Part shown: positions 24,915 through 37,599 of the stretch, in pieces
How positions within the stretch are numbered: the stretch's first letter is position 1
Layout: each line of letters starts with the position of its first letter
Origin: Casuarina equisetifolia
Lineage: Eukaryota > Streptophyta > Magnoliopsida > Fagales > Casuarinaceae
Length of the DNA: 64,000 bases
Assembly (NCBI GenBank): GCA_028551475.1
Contig: CM052356.1
Span: 20,177,884-20,241,883 of the forward strand
Direction of reading: 5' to 3'
Made by a program: the position numbers and the translations under genes
Notes under the pieces: generated by a model
Told to the model about the DNA's origin: nothing
Seen by the model: the letters and a program-made list of their open reading frames with translations, nothing else
Databases searched by the model: none

Positions 24915-26307
24915 TTGTCGCCCAAGTCAAAGGCGCATCATTCCATGACAGTCCGTTGTTATACAGCGGTAGTACACTTAAAATACGGATCTCATTAATA
25001 CTGCGGACGCATAACTGAAAACGCAAAATAGCATACTATAGTGATATGTTGACTCAAATTTCCTATACTTGCGTTTCTATTCATGGAGAACAGCTCTCAC
25101 AGTAAGGCCAGCCATCCTTTTGTAGTCCTATGGATGTTATATTGTTCCATGCCTTCTAATGCAAGATGGCTAGCCTTCTTGCCAGCTCGGAGCTCTCGAG
25201 CTTTGGGGGTTACTAGTTATATATATATATAATAAATATGTGATGTATTCATCTTAAAATTAAAAAAAATACAAAAACATAAATACATACTTTAATATTA
25301 CAATTCATTTAAAAGATAAAATCAAAGTTAAAAATTTTCAATTATAACATAACAATACTTTGTTTAGAGAATTTCATGTTTTTTAATAAAAATATTTTTT
25401 ATATATCACTTTTATAATTTTAATTAATAAAATTAATATTTTAACAAATTTATTTTGAAAAAAAAATATAATATCATTTTCATTATATATAACAAATAAA
25501 TAAAATATACTTAATTTTGGCGTAAACCCGATCCTATATATATGTATATATGACTAATCCTACACTGAAGGCATGGGCTTGGGACTCATCCTTATCTAAA
25601 AGCCATGAGGAGCCTCGGCGACGAGGTAACCTGTCGGATTTTTGGGAGTAGAACCCGCTTCACCTATCCAGAATCGGTATCACAGCCTGACCTGCATAGG
25701 ATGCTACTATTACTTCTCATCTTTTTTGTGTTTGCCCAGCTGGCTCTCTTCCTGTCGGCTTCTGGTTACTGATAGTATCATGAAAGCTACGTCTTTTTAC
25801 TTTTATTTTTTCTTGAGCTCGTCCTCTTTGCCGACCCCGTGCTGCCAAATTTCGCCAGGGTATTTGTCCATAGATATTAATATGACTAAATAGAGAATCG
25901 AGAACGTGACCTGCAAAAAATACAAAAGAAGTTGGCATTATCTAAATCAAATAAAACAATGCCTCAACCACTACCTTGTGGACATTACCTGTAAAGGGAA
26001 GCATACTGTTCGGGGAACTAGTGGCATGGTGCGACTGGGCTTTCTGTTTTAGTTTTTCGTTTGTTACTTTAATTTTTAACATCATTTTATTTAGTCTTCT
26101 CAATTTTCAGGTACCAATTTTAAATTATCAATTGAGATACTTGACTCTTTCAATCTATTAGTTCACTCCAACTTCTTTATTAAATCTTTCTGTAAAATTA
26201 ATTTAAAGTTAAGTACATGAGCTGCATCTAAATATCATGTGCGGGAATTCGAAATTATATTGGAATAATTTGTTGAACAAGATAGGGTAAATTAAAGTAA
26301 TAAATTA

Positions 26308-26450
26308 TAAAGGGGCAAGGCCTTGGCTTAGTGGTGTTCTCTAAACCAAACCTTAACCGACAATCCCATTGGTCATGGGTTTGAGTCCTTTTCCCTCCTT
26401 TCCCTCCTTTCCCAGGTGTGTATGTTATAAATAAAAAATAAAGAAAAAGA
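26308..26450 (+). mobile_element. tRNA-derived SINE
   Basis: A 143-bp insert flanked by a perfect 10-bp target duplication, TAATAAATTA at 26298-26307 and 26451-26460. It has an internal RNA polymerase III promoter: A box TGGCTTAGTGGT (26324-26335) and B box GGGTTTGAGTCC (26377-26388). It is absent from the same place in copy 1, so it arrived after the duplication or was lost from copy 1 along with local rearrangement. The tail is A-rich. Confidence 0.85.
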
Positions 26451-27308
26451 TAATAAATTACTTGATCATTCTTAGTTATTCCAAACTTTTGGCCTTATGA
26501 TTTGGATTTAGTTCAACAAGTTTTGACATATTCAAATGCTTGACGTAGAAGTATGGTTTGTCAATTCAATGTTGGAAGACAATCCTGAAGTTTTACATCT
26601 TCCTTTCCATTCTTGGATGATCTCTCGTATCTGTAAACTATTTCTTTAATTGTTGTCGTGATGAAGTACATCCATCTGCATGCTTTTGCTATTAGCTTTT
26701 GGGGTTTTTCCCCCCTGATTTTCTAGGGTATTGCACACATCAAAATAGAGAAGGAGTTCCTAACATATTGCCAAGGACCACGGTCTCTTCTAAAACTTGA
26801 TATGTTACAATTTTGTGTTAATTTCATTGAAACGATTGTAAACCATTTTCTTCCTTAGCTTTAGATGCCAAGAAAATGCAATAGGCGCCAATTAGCCCAA
26901 AGTGTAGCTGAATTCTAAAACCATTTTCTTCCTTAGCTCTAGATGCCAGGACAATGCAATAGGTGCCAATTAGCCTTAGGTGTTGCTAAATTCTAAAAAG
27001 AAAAGGAGAAACTAGGATCATTGGAATGCAAGGTTGGTGAAAAACACAAGAAAAGGAAGGAATGGTAAAGAAGAAAAATCGTTTGATTTCTACCAACAAT
27101 TTCCTGATTCAATTACAAATCTTGTACAAATTTTACATATAGTGAGTACAACAAAATCAAAATAGGAAAACTCATGTAATTACAAAGATTCAATGAAGAT
27201 TTGGTGAGGATTTTTGATTGGTGGTTGCTAGGGTTTTGCAAGGGAGATGAACATGGATTTAGGTCACAACATGTGTTGCTTATGGGTCATGGGTCTCGAC
27301 TAGGGTTC

Positions 27309-29579
27309 TTTTTTTTTTTTTAAAGAAACAGGGACATTACCTGGATAAATTTTATTAACAACAACAAGACTGGATGTATAATCATACCTCGGATAAGTAT
27401 AAGGACATGGTATAAGTCTAACCTTTAGAAAAGGCAAAATGCCCTATATATCAAACTATCATATAAAAACTTGAAATGAAAGCATGAAATACATTGAGCA
27501 AGACATTTGCTTAACCCTATGGTGGTCTATAGTTACCTAGTCCTAATTGATCTTGCATGAAAACTGCTTAACATGGACATGGCAATGCGCTAGAATAATT
27601 AAAAAGTTCCACATTTTGTATTGTATGCTTATAATTAGCAAGATGATCTACAACTACATTTCTCTTGCGATACACATGTTGGACCTTTGCATATGTTGGT
27701 ATCATGGAAAGGCACTATCCAATGACATACTCTAGTTTCCACAGAGTTTCCATTTTTTAAGCAGACATTGAACTAAATAGAAGAAGTCTGATTCAATTAT
27801 ATAAGGCATTTGATTCCATTCTTAACATATCTTAAGGCCTTCCAATAAGGTGTAAACTTTAGCATCTGCACTGTTACCTAGTGCCAACTTAAGTAAAAAA
27901 GCCATAATAATGCTCCCATCATGATTTCTAAATACTTCTCCTCCAACATTATTTTCCATGATGCTTGAACCATCCATATTCAATTTGTATTGCCACTAGT
28001 AGGGGTTGCCACTTGACCCATTCTCCTTTTCGTAATGGATTAGAAATAATAGAAATTTTTAACACACATAATGAGATTTGATCAAGAAAACTTACTTGAA
28101 CCTTGACTTGTATGAGGGCAAATAGCTAAAGCATCCAATGCATGACATTTTTGTTAATTTTGTATAAGGACATACCTTCTTGATCATGCTTGGCTGCATT
28201 TCTAGCCAGCGAAATTTCTCTCACAATAACACCTCCCAATATGGCAATAATACCTCATCTTTGATTATGCCATGAGGCCTTTAAATACCATGAAAATACA
28301 AGATCAAAAATAGAGTTAAATTTAACTAGTACCTAAAGTGTGTCTCCAAATGTTCTCTAAATTCATTGCGCCAATGCACTATGCATGAATAGATGATCCA
28401 CAGAAACCCCTTTGGGCCCTTTTGTAACAATAACACTTAGAAGCCATTTGTATTCTCCTCTTTTGCATGTTGCATTCCACCGAGATTCCATAATGAATAA
28501 ATTTCTACATAAACAATCCTATGTTGGGAGGAACTACCTCGTTCCACAAAAACTTTGCCCAAACCACTTTTTCTTTCATCGTTCTCTAATTATAGTATAC
28601 CAAGGATGTTGAAAATTTCCCCGAAGCACTCAAATCACAAATAAGTTGATCAGGATCTTGACTCCATATAATCTTGTTTGCTTGATGTTGTTGCTTAATA
28701 GATAAATGCTCCTTTACAAAGTTTTGATTTTGGGAGAGCTTATTAAACTGTTATATCTTGATATGGGCATAGAGGATACCAAAGAGGTTGTCCAAGCCAA
28801 TTATCCTTCCAAAATAAGCATTTGGCCTCCTCAATAATCCATCTTCCATGTTTAATAGCATAATCCACCCAAGGTAGAAGCATTTTCCATATATGCGAAT
28901 GTTTATTCTTTTTGCCTTTTCTTATTACCTCTATGGGATGCCTATATTTTGATCTCATAATGGAAGACCATAATGAGTGTCCTGTATGTATCACCATGCA
29001 AACTTTGTTTAAAGGGTTTACATGGTTTGTTTTAAATTACAAACTCCTAATCCTCCTTGTTTTAAAGGGGTATATATATTCTACCATTTAGCCCAATGAC
29101 TACCATTGCCATTTTCATTACTCCACATGAAGTTAGCGATTATCCTATTAATCTTTTGTATGATTGTTTTTAGTACTTTGGTAATGGAAAGAATATGAAC
29201 TGGTATAGAGGAAAGAACACTCTTTATTAATATCAATTTACTCCCTTCGAGATAATAATTTACCTTTCCAATTTTGTGCTCTATTAGCTATTGCATCCAC
29301 CATCTCATCAAAATAATGGATTCAACTTTTACCTTTGAGTAGTGGAATACCCACATACTTAATTGGCAAGTCTGCAAAAGAAAAGGATGTTATCTGTTTA
29401 ATGAGATCTTTTGTAATTGGATCCAACTTATTGATCCTATTACTCTTGTCTTTTTCTCATTAACCTTTTGTCCATTATATGCTTTATATTCCTTTATAAA
29501 GGTCATTATACCCTCAAATGACTATTGATTCCCTTCCATAAAGAGAAACATGTCATTAGCATGCCATTATACCCTCCTT
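27309..29579 (-). mobile_element. 5'-truncated LINE (plant L1-type) in duplication copy 2
   Basis: An insert of about 2.27 kb, absent from copy 1, which keeps the empty site (near 5540). It is on the minus strand: 13 T at 27309-27321 are its poly(A) tail. Flanks gactagggtt (27298-27307) and gactaggttg (29580-29589) look like a short target duplication. From high to low coordinate it encodes the end of reverse transcriptase, the downstream conserved region and a C-terminal RNase H. The 5' break falls just before the reverse transcriptase active-site box, as expected from incomplete reverse transcription. Stops and frameshifts make it inactive. Confidence 0.9.
27620..29575 (-). pseudogene. LINE ORF2 remnant (RT C-terminus and RNase H)
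   Basis: Near 29540-29560 the active-site box reads HANDMFLFMEG where FADD or YADD is usual. Then come LPIKYVGIPLLKGKS (about 29350), NWKGKLLSRGSKLILIKS (about 29260), INRIIANFMWSNENGN (about 29140) and HWAKW.NIYTPLKQGGLG (about 29075), all typical of plant L1 reverse transcriptase. At 28743-28997 is SSIMRSKY ... FWKDNWLG, the usual following region. RNase H begins KLNMDGSSIMENNVGGEVFRN (first catalytic Asp at about 27975) and ends with VVVDHLANYKH (27625-27655). Confidence 0.85.
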
Positions 29580-32500
29580 GACTAGGTTGAGAGGGCTAAT
29601 GCTTCACACACGTGAAATATGTGCTTCCGGGTGTGTGAAATCCCTTTAGTCTAAATTTTTTTATTAAATAATAGTGTGTGTTGAGTTAATCACCAAGGAT
29701 TAAGAACTATTATTTGAAAAATAATTTATTCCCTTCTTACTATGTTTGTTGGTGGGAACAAATAACCTTTTCTTTCTTCAAAACATTATCCTATGAAGAC
29801 TTAACACAAGATGAAAAAAATTGATCATTCCCTCTTGATGGTAAATGAACACTATACCGATATTACCAAAACCAAAAGTGAAAATTACAACCATATAACA
29901 ACTCTCAAATAATTGGATTAAGAAAGATTTATAAGCTTTTGTTAAACACTAAGTTTTTCTTGAATGACTAATGAAGTAAAAAAAATTATTAACATATGGA
30001 GGTTTTATTAAAAAAAAAAAGAAGCAAGTCAAAAGCTAACAAACTTAAGGAAAAAATTATTTACTTGATAGGAATAAATGTAGGTAGAAAACAAAAGAAA
30101 AAGTACCTTTAGAAGTTCTAACTCAAGATATGGAACCTATGTCATATCATTACAATAAATGTTGTCAAAAAACCTAACTCAAAATCTAGCTCATGAATTA
30201 AAAGAAAATTCCTTAATCATAAGAATATAATATTTCAATGTAGAACTTTCATCTTACGTACAAATGCTATTAGCAAAAGAAATTTTTTGGAAACAAGTAT
30301 ATAAAAAAGAGTTATATTAATTTAGTGGTTGTAATGAGCTATATGAGACAGAAAAAAAAAAAAAAAAGATCACATGATATGATTATTAGTCATATGAACT
30401 ATATTCCTCTTTTAGCTCACTAAGTCTATTATAAACTAAGAAGTTAGTACCTAGCCCCCTGGGTTGTAGTTGAGATGGTAAGGAAGGCTCCTACGATAGA
30501 TGTTCCAAAGCAAGTATCTTAAGTTTGAATCCCTTTAATTGCATTTTTAATTGACCTAAGCATACTTTGGTGTAGGCTATTACTTCCTAGTTTAACCCAT
30601 CCAAGAAATTTTGGTGGGGCTTTTGGGTTATTGATCAATGAGGTATCTCAATCCATTGTAGAAGAATGAAAAATCAAAATAAAAAATGACACTCAAATTT
30701 AAGTTTGAATCAAGCTTTGCCTCGTCATTGTTATGCTAGAATCCTAATTTTCTAGTCTTGCCTTTGGGAGCTTTGAGCAAGTAGCTATAGCTCAATCTTC
30801 ACTTGCATTTTAGGCTGATGTGGTAGTAGGGTTAACATGGTGGCTTACTCAAGCTAGGGTGGTAACCGATGAAGATGGTGATTTGGCTAATATGTGTCAT
30901 TTACACATATAGGAAAGTATATATGGGAAGTTGTTTAACAAGTATCCCTAAAATTTAACAGGGAGTTAGAGAGTGTTTTGGATATTTACTTGTACACATA
31001 ATAGATAATTTATTAATTTTCCAAGATTCAAAGACTTTAAGATTGCATATGAGATAGTAGAAAAGGGTTGTAACATCCTGTAAAGAGCTTATTGTCATGG
31101 GCCTAGGTTCTTTGTCAAAAGGCCAACCTAATGGAAGGAGTAGCCAAGCTACCATATATGGCTTGATTGTTTTACTTGCCTTTGTGATGTAAAAGAATGA
31201 AGTTTATTATATTCTCCTTTATCCAAGTTCACATTGCCCTTAATATGGGTGGGATCCCCTACCTACCCTATGCTAAGGTTTCACCCACCACTTATCCCAC
31301 ACTAAAGGATAGGAATTGCAAGCCCATTAGATTGGATCATGGTTTGACTTTAATATCACTTGTCATAGCCTTAGGTTTTATCCCAAAAAGTAAATCCAAC
31401 AGGACGAGTAACTAAGCCCCCTTATATGACCAGATTGTCCCACTTGCCTTTTTTATGTAGGAGAATAAAGTCCATTAGATATGGTGCCTTAAGATTGTGT
31501 AAAAGAATATAGGACTTTATGAATTAGAAGTTAATGCTTTTGGCAGGTCGCAACATGATGACCAAGTTGTTGAAAAATCTAGTGAAGCATTTTTTTTTAT
31601 TTTTTGCCATAGTTATGATAAAATTGGGCCATTGATTGTTGTTAATTAGGTATTCTAGTAATTGGTTTCACCATTTATGGCATAACGGTGCTTGAACATT
31701 ATGGGTTTGTTGGAACCAAGGAGGGGCATTTGGTCTATTAGGGATAGTCCATGGTTAGACCAGCTAATAGGAGGTTATGCAAGCTACGTAGGTCACTGGT
31801 GATGGTAAAAAAAGCCTTATTGTGAGTTGAAAGGTCTAATCCTAAGAAGAGGAATAGTCCATGCAAATCTTCTCTACTAATTGGATTTAAGAATTGTTGA
31901 ACAAAAAGGCAACATTTAGTTGGGAAAAATTGGATTCAAAACCATAAAATAGATAAGTGTAGTATTCATTGTTGAATATAGGCATTCTAATAGTCACCAA
32001 CTTGTTACCAATGAAGGTGAGTAGTTACAAAAATTTGGTCATAGATTAATTTTGCCCATAGACTGAAGTTTAAGGTGCAAAGATAATTTTGAATTAAAAG
32101 AGGTAATTTTCAAGGTTTGTCATATGGTAGTAGCATGGTTGTATTTCAACATTTCTTGGACTATAGACCTAGAAAAGATGTTTAGGATCTACCTTAATGT
32201 TGTTGGAACATTTTTCATCCAATCAACATAGGTAAGATTAGGTGTTTAGGTGGCTATTTTGTTAGCTTTGATTTTTTTGAAGTATTGATTCAAGGCAAGA
32301 AAAAAATTAATCAAGAATTGGGATGAGTTAACTTGCTTAAAGATAGAGGAGGATTTAGGCTTGCTAGACCTTTGGTCCTTTAAGTCACTCACCAATCATA
32401 AGTAAGGATAAAATGTCAGTTTGGTATGGGTTTCTAGTGGTCAATAGTTAAGATGATGGGGAAGACATCAAATGATTTTGTGATGCAAAAGAGGAGGCCA

Positions 32501-33340
32501 TAATGAGCAAATGCAATTTAGTGCCAATCTTAAAAGGTAAGAAGAACAGACTTAGGGCAAAAGTAAGTCAACCAAAGAAGAGGCATGCAAAAGAAGCATA
32601 AGTCACCTAAGGCCCTAACGACGCGTGAATTAAATCTAGAAAGGATATGTAGAAGAAGAAATCAAAGGAAGAACCAAGAATGGTAAAGGTGAAAGTTAAG
32701 CCATAATGTGAAGAGATGCTTGTTGAATTAAGATGAAAAAGGTGCATGATGGTCCAATAAAGAGTATGACAAGGCCTAAGGTTCATTGCAAAACAATGGC
32801 AATGAAAGGAAGGCATATAGGTAGCAATTTGATTCATTAAAGACATAAGACTAGAGAATGGAAAGCAATTCAACAACACTAGGGCATGATCTAGAATAGC
32901 ACACTAAGGTAGAAGAGTCTTCCCAATAAGAGTCTTTATAGCATTTAAGAATCACAATGTTGTTGAAGTACATTCCAAAAAATGTGATTGATTTGTTGTG
33001 TTTTGACTTGGATTACAACCTTGAGGGTTTTGATCTATTGAATTTGTTTCAATATGTATAAATTTAATAGCTATAGATACTTTTGGGCTTGGTTATGTCA
33101 AGCCAAATGTGAAGTCAAATGTAAAGCTAATACTAACCTAAGTATTGTGGACTAGTTTGGATGTATTCTATTTTGTAAGTATTACCCCTTATGAAGGTCT
33201 ATGGGCATGTGTAAGGTTAGGTAGACCTAACCCTAGTTAGGGTTGGTGCATTAACCATTAGGTCAAGCATCAACCAATTTTGTAACTGGCTTCTATTATC
33301 ATATTAATATAAATTTGTGGTTTTGTCCCTTTTAACTTTT
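29580..33340. other. Repeat-derived spacer
   Basis: Contains the end of duplication copy 2 (to about 29715), a SINE-like piece (30450-30560), and a pair of similar stretches at about 31140-31200 and 31425-31480 ('gcttgattgttttacttgcc' against 'ccagattgtcccacttgcc'). A plus-strand stretch near 32310-32390 reads loosely like a LINE reverse transcriptase tail. No intact gene. Confidence 0.4.
30450..30560 (+). mobile_element. Possible diverged SINE
   Basis: Contains TAGTTGAGATGG (30467-30478, A-box-like) and AGTTTGAATCC (30522-30532, B-box-like) at a spacing of about 44 bases, as in tRNA-derived SINEs. The leading 'ccctgggttgtagttgagatgg' is a common SINE head pattern. No target duplication was identified. 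Confidence 0.5.
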
Positions 33341-36300
33341 TTTTCAAAAAAAAAAAAATACAACCCGACGGTTATTGTACCATTGGGTTTAACGTGGCAA
33401 CGTGATCAATAGTGATGGATGACATGGTAGATGACTGAATCAGTGCGTATGGTTTTGCATTAACATCCTAGACCCAATAGGGTAATTCAGCCTTATTATT
33501 TAGCTTGGTTAACTTGGATGCTAAAATCATTCTCCCAGGGAACAATTTGGTCCTCGCGCAACTACAGTACGCACAAGCAATTCTTTTTAAATTACATGTT
33601 GAGTTAGGAATAAAGGGATATTACATTAAATTCTTCGAATTTAGGTCCAATGCGAATATTCATTAGAAAAGGGCATCTGATGGGAGTTTGATTGGAGGCA
33701 TGTAATGGAAAACTTCACCGTTTATGACAGACAATCGGAAGAGGGGCCCATTTCGCCGGGATGCATGCGAAGTATAAGCTTGATTATCCGAAGTGCTGCC
33801 CTCGTAGTACGTGTATTATCAAAGTGGAATAGTCAATATAGAAAAAACTAGCGATATGACCTTTATATTCTAAATTAATTTATCAAAAAGCATAAACAAC
33901 CTGGACTTCACAATCAAATGCGGACCACCTTATGCTTGCCCGTCATATAACAGGCTGTACACGTTTCGGAGTGGAACCGTGACTGCCCCGGATTCAACAA
34001 AAGCGCGTCTGACGGAAAGCTTTATCCAACTCGTGACCGAGGACCCACACCGAACACTTGCTTGATTTGCTTCTAATCGGTATTATCTGACTCCTAATCT
34101 TAAAACTTTAAAATATCATATGAAAGAATTTATCTCTTTGTAAATAACTTTTTTAGACTATTATATTTTCACATGAGACTTAATACATCCTTCATTTTAA
34201 GTATGGAGATTTATTTACAAATAAAAGGGTACATACTTAAAATTGAACTGTAATATTATCTTAAAAATCATTAAAAAATCATATTCAATTGTAATCATTG
34301 TATAAAGAAAATTCATTCTTTCTAAACCATTTTTTTAGGCTATGTTGCATTTATATAAAACTTAACAAACTTAATTACAAGGAGGCTGGTTTTGCATTGC
34401 CTGAAAACTCATGGGCGGTGGGTTTTTTTTCTTGGAAACTTACCTGATCGTGGACTATTGCAGAAAGAGATGTTTTATTCCACGCAGGTACAAAGCTGAC
34501 AATCATGATGTTTCTTCTCGGGAACTGATGGAAAATTGACTTTTTGGAGTTAGGTGGTGATTTCATATAGTCGGCAACCGAAACTTTGTAAAAGGTCGAA
34601 TGGGCGAATTGTTGTAGGGGCAAATAATTAGCGTTTAGTTATTCCCTGCAGATTCAACAAACAAACAAGATATGCGGGGCATTAGATGTTCAAAAGAATC
34701 TAATCTGCGTGTTGACTGTACTGTAAGCTACCGCGTTCTTCATGTTGTGCCGGGAAGGAGGAAATCACAGTATGAAAATGACGATATGAGCAGGATAGTA
34801 AAGAATTCATGTCTAGCCCATCCATGTGTTTGAGAATGTCATCATTGGAGGTTGGTCTGAGTTTTATAAAGTGGAAGAAAGGATTCCAGCTTTTAAGCTT
34901 TTCTGTACTCAGCCATCTACAGTTTTTTAATGAATTTTCTAAGACAATCCAGGATTTGATACAGTGGAAAAATATAAACAATTTAAGGCCACTGACTAAA
35001 CCTGGTGGCATGTGTAGTTCCGAGCATAACTTAGAAAATTCATACTTGTCTTCCCGAGAAAAAGTATGAGCTCTCTGTGAAGCAATCATTAACTGGAGCT
35101 CAGTCCAATCAAGAAAAGGAAAAAAGTAATATTTTTATAATCACCGCTCATGAAACTTTCAAGAGAGTGATGAGATTTTAACATCATTTTCAAACTGAGA
35201 GATTGGAAACAGCTATATGTTCTGAGGAGATGAGGTGGGTTAGTAGAAGCCACTTAGTTTCTAATGTGGATCATCGACCAGTTACAAGTTATGAAACTCA
35301 ACCTTAATTTTTAAAGCATTGAATATGTGATACTTTAATAAACAGTATATTAAAAACTGACTCTGGAGATTTGGTGTACAAGGTCTAAGAGAATAGAGGG
35401 GCCGCATCGTACTGAAAACAGTCCGACAAGCCTTCGAGAATAATGGAGATTGCAGAGACAAAAACTACCAAGCTCCGGGAACCTTCCTTAAGAAATTAAC
35501 CCCCGTTCTAATATATACAAACATCCATACTAATCAGAGCGTTTACTTGGAAAATGTAATGGCGTGTAGTAAGTGACAGTCAAGAAGAAAAGAGAAAATC
35601 CGCGTATAGAGATTCTTCCTTTTCAACAGGCAGAATATGAGTGGAAGACACCTAAAAATGTGAATAGTCAAGTAAAATATATAGTGGCAGTCGAGGCTTA
35701 TGTACCTTAGACGTGAGCTGTTCGTCAATATAATTATACAATGAACAGAGAAGTCAACTTTTCGGGATGAAGCTCTGTTTTGAAGAAATCCAATGCAATC
35801 ATAGAAATATCGGCGGTAGTATTTGTGTGATCACCATTTGGTTCAACTTGCAGGGCGGGGGAACACTCAGAGAGATTCGCACTTTGAACTCCAATATTGG
35901 AACCAGCTTAGCTTGTTGACGTAAAGTTTGTCGAGTGCCCACCCGGTGTTATTGTAGTAATCAACTTGTAAACTAATACACGCTTAATTTAAGAAGGCTT
36001 GTTGAGTAGGGGACTGTTTTTGGGCCAATTAATCAAAAGTCGACCTTGGGTCTTCAAAAACAGTAAATTTCAAATGGCACGGCGTTGTAGAAGTTAAATT
36101 TTAGGGGGTTCGTTGTAAGGAGACAAAAGTTCTTGTAACTTTAAAAAATCCAGTCGAAATCATTTTAGGCATCCCTCCTCTCTTTGTTGCAATGGAGTGT
36201 GGGTGGGTTTGCATTCACGTCAGTGTCTCGGACTCACTCTTGCGATAAGAAATTATAGCGTCCCCACACCAAAATTGGGAGGTTCTTCAGTGAGCCCGAT

Positions 36301-37570
36301 ATATGGAACGTTGGTATGGAGGCCCATTTATCAGGGTTAATGTCAGAACAAGCAATGGATCATAACTTCGGAACCTTCCACCCTAAAAATTTTAGTTTTC
36401 AAAGTGCTTTCAGAAATTGTTAATCTAATAGTGCGATCTCACGTTTTAGACGCCCTGTTGTTTGTCTTAAACTTTTATAGTGAAAAAGAAAAAGAAAAAA
36501 AAATTGTTCTCAGCTTTCAGCCCAAATCTAAAAAATTATAAGCCATTTTCTTTTCCTTTTGATTCTCTATTTGAACTAAACTATAGTTAATTGAACTGTA
36601 GTATTTCTAATAAGAAAAAAAAATTACCCACAGTCTTTTACATATTGAAAAAAAAGGGTATAAGATACTTTCTTTCTTATTTTATTATATGTTTTTGCTC
36701 AATAAGAATAACATAAGTCTAAAGCATTTAGAGACAATAATTAAGTGATTACTGATTTTAGAAGAGATATCTTTTTGCCTCTTTCAAAGTAGAATCATAA
36801 TAATACTCACTTGACAGAAGTATAGTATGATTTTATTCTGAATGGAAATTTCGGCTAGAGGAAAGCTTTTTCCCAGGCAAGAATTTCTATTTAACAAACA
36901 AATAGATTTTTTAAAAAAAACCGTGAGTACTTTGACTTCCAATATCCAAAGTCAGATTTAATTTTACGATAAAAAAATGTGGAACATGTTGGATTTATTG
37001 AAGTCTCATCACAAGTTTTGCTTGAGATGCGGATAATGTCTCATAAATAGTTCCTTAAAAGGGAAAAGAGGAAAATATTGGGTTGATTGAGAAGATGAGG
37101 AAGGTTTGGAGGTTTTATTTAGTTGAAACATTTTGAGAGAAATAATTTGAAGGAAAACCAGTAATGACAAGAAAAGCATGAGGTGAAATCTAATCATATT
37201 CTTTACAATATGACTTCTTATGAATGTTATTTTTTAGTCAAAAAAAAAATTTTGCATGTAAATTATTAATTGTATTAATAATGTCTAAAGTATATGAGCT
37301 TAAGGGCATAATCTAATGTTTATAAACATTTCTATAAATGTGAGATAATAAAGGCTAAGAGCCTCTAACTTTCACTTAATATAAATTGTCATCAGAAAAT
37401 TTTATGTTTCTAAATAAAAAGATTAAGATATCAATTGCCTCATTCTAAAATCAATAAAGCTGAACTAAGAAAGATAGCTTAAGAAGTCTTTTAATTAAAT
37501 ATTATTTTTTCACTTTAATTATCCATTGTGGTTAACATTCCATCTTCGACTATATGAATTTAATTATAAG
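33340..37570. other. Low-repeat noncoding stretch
   Basis: More balanced in composition between 33.4 and 36.4 kb than the repeats around it, then A+T-rich. Apart from the open frame at 34700-35089 no gene signals are convincing. This could be low-copy DNA with decayed gene pieces. Confidence 0.35.
34700..35089 (-). CDS. Unidentified 129-residue open frame, possible exon or relic
   Basis: It begins with a true ATG at 35089 and ends at 34700. The first third (SREDKYEFSKLCSELHMPPG) has a balanced, exon-like composition, and a pyrimidine tract followed by CCAG lies just before the ATG. A GT follows HMPPG, so the first 40 residues might be one exon. I recognise no domain. There are no hydrophobic segments long enough for a membrane span. 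It may be a fragment of a dead gene, or chance. Confidence 0.2.
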   Translation of the reverse strand: MIASQRAHTFSREDKYEFSKLCSELHMPPGLVSGLKLFIFFHCIKSWIVLENSLKNCRWLSTEKLKSWNPFFHFIKLRPTSNDDILKHMDGLDMNSLLSCSYRHFHTVISSFPAQHEERGSLQYSQHAD

Positions 37571-37599
37571 TTATTTTCCTAAGGGACTAGCATCCTATT

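Larger units (their letters stand above)
24753..27308. other. AP2 upstream region, noncoding
   Basis: Duplicate of the AP1 upstream region. It includes the TATA box, the conserved blocks, an A+T-rich tract (25215-25510), the block at 25556-25780 shared with the other two promoters, the SINE, and the older 78-bp tandem pair at 26841 and 26919. No second gene is seen. Confidence 0.55.
21725..29715. repeat. Segmental duplication, copy 2 (contains AP2)
   Basis: Counterpart of 1-5690. Collinear similarity runs through the AP2 gene and upstream to 27308, is broken by the LINE, and resumes at 29580 for about 135 bases. Relative to copy 1 it has extra bases near 25155-25195, a SINE at 26308-26450 and the LINE at 27309-29579. 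It lacks the 200 bases at 4452-4657 and the copy-1-specific 32-bp duplication. Confidence 0.9.
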
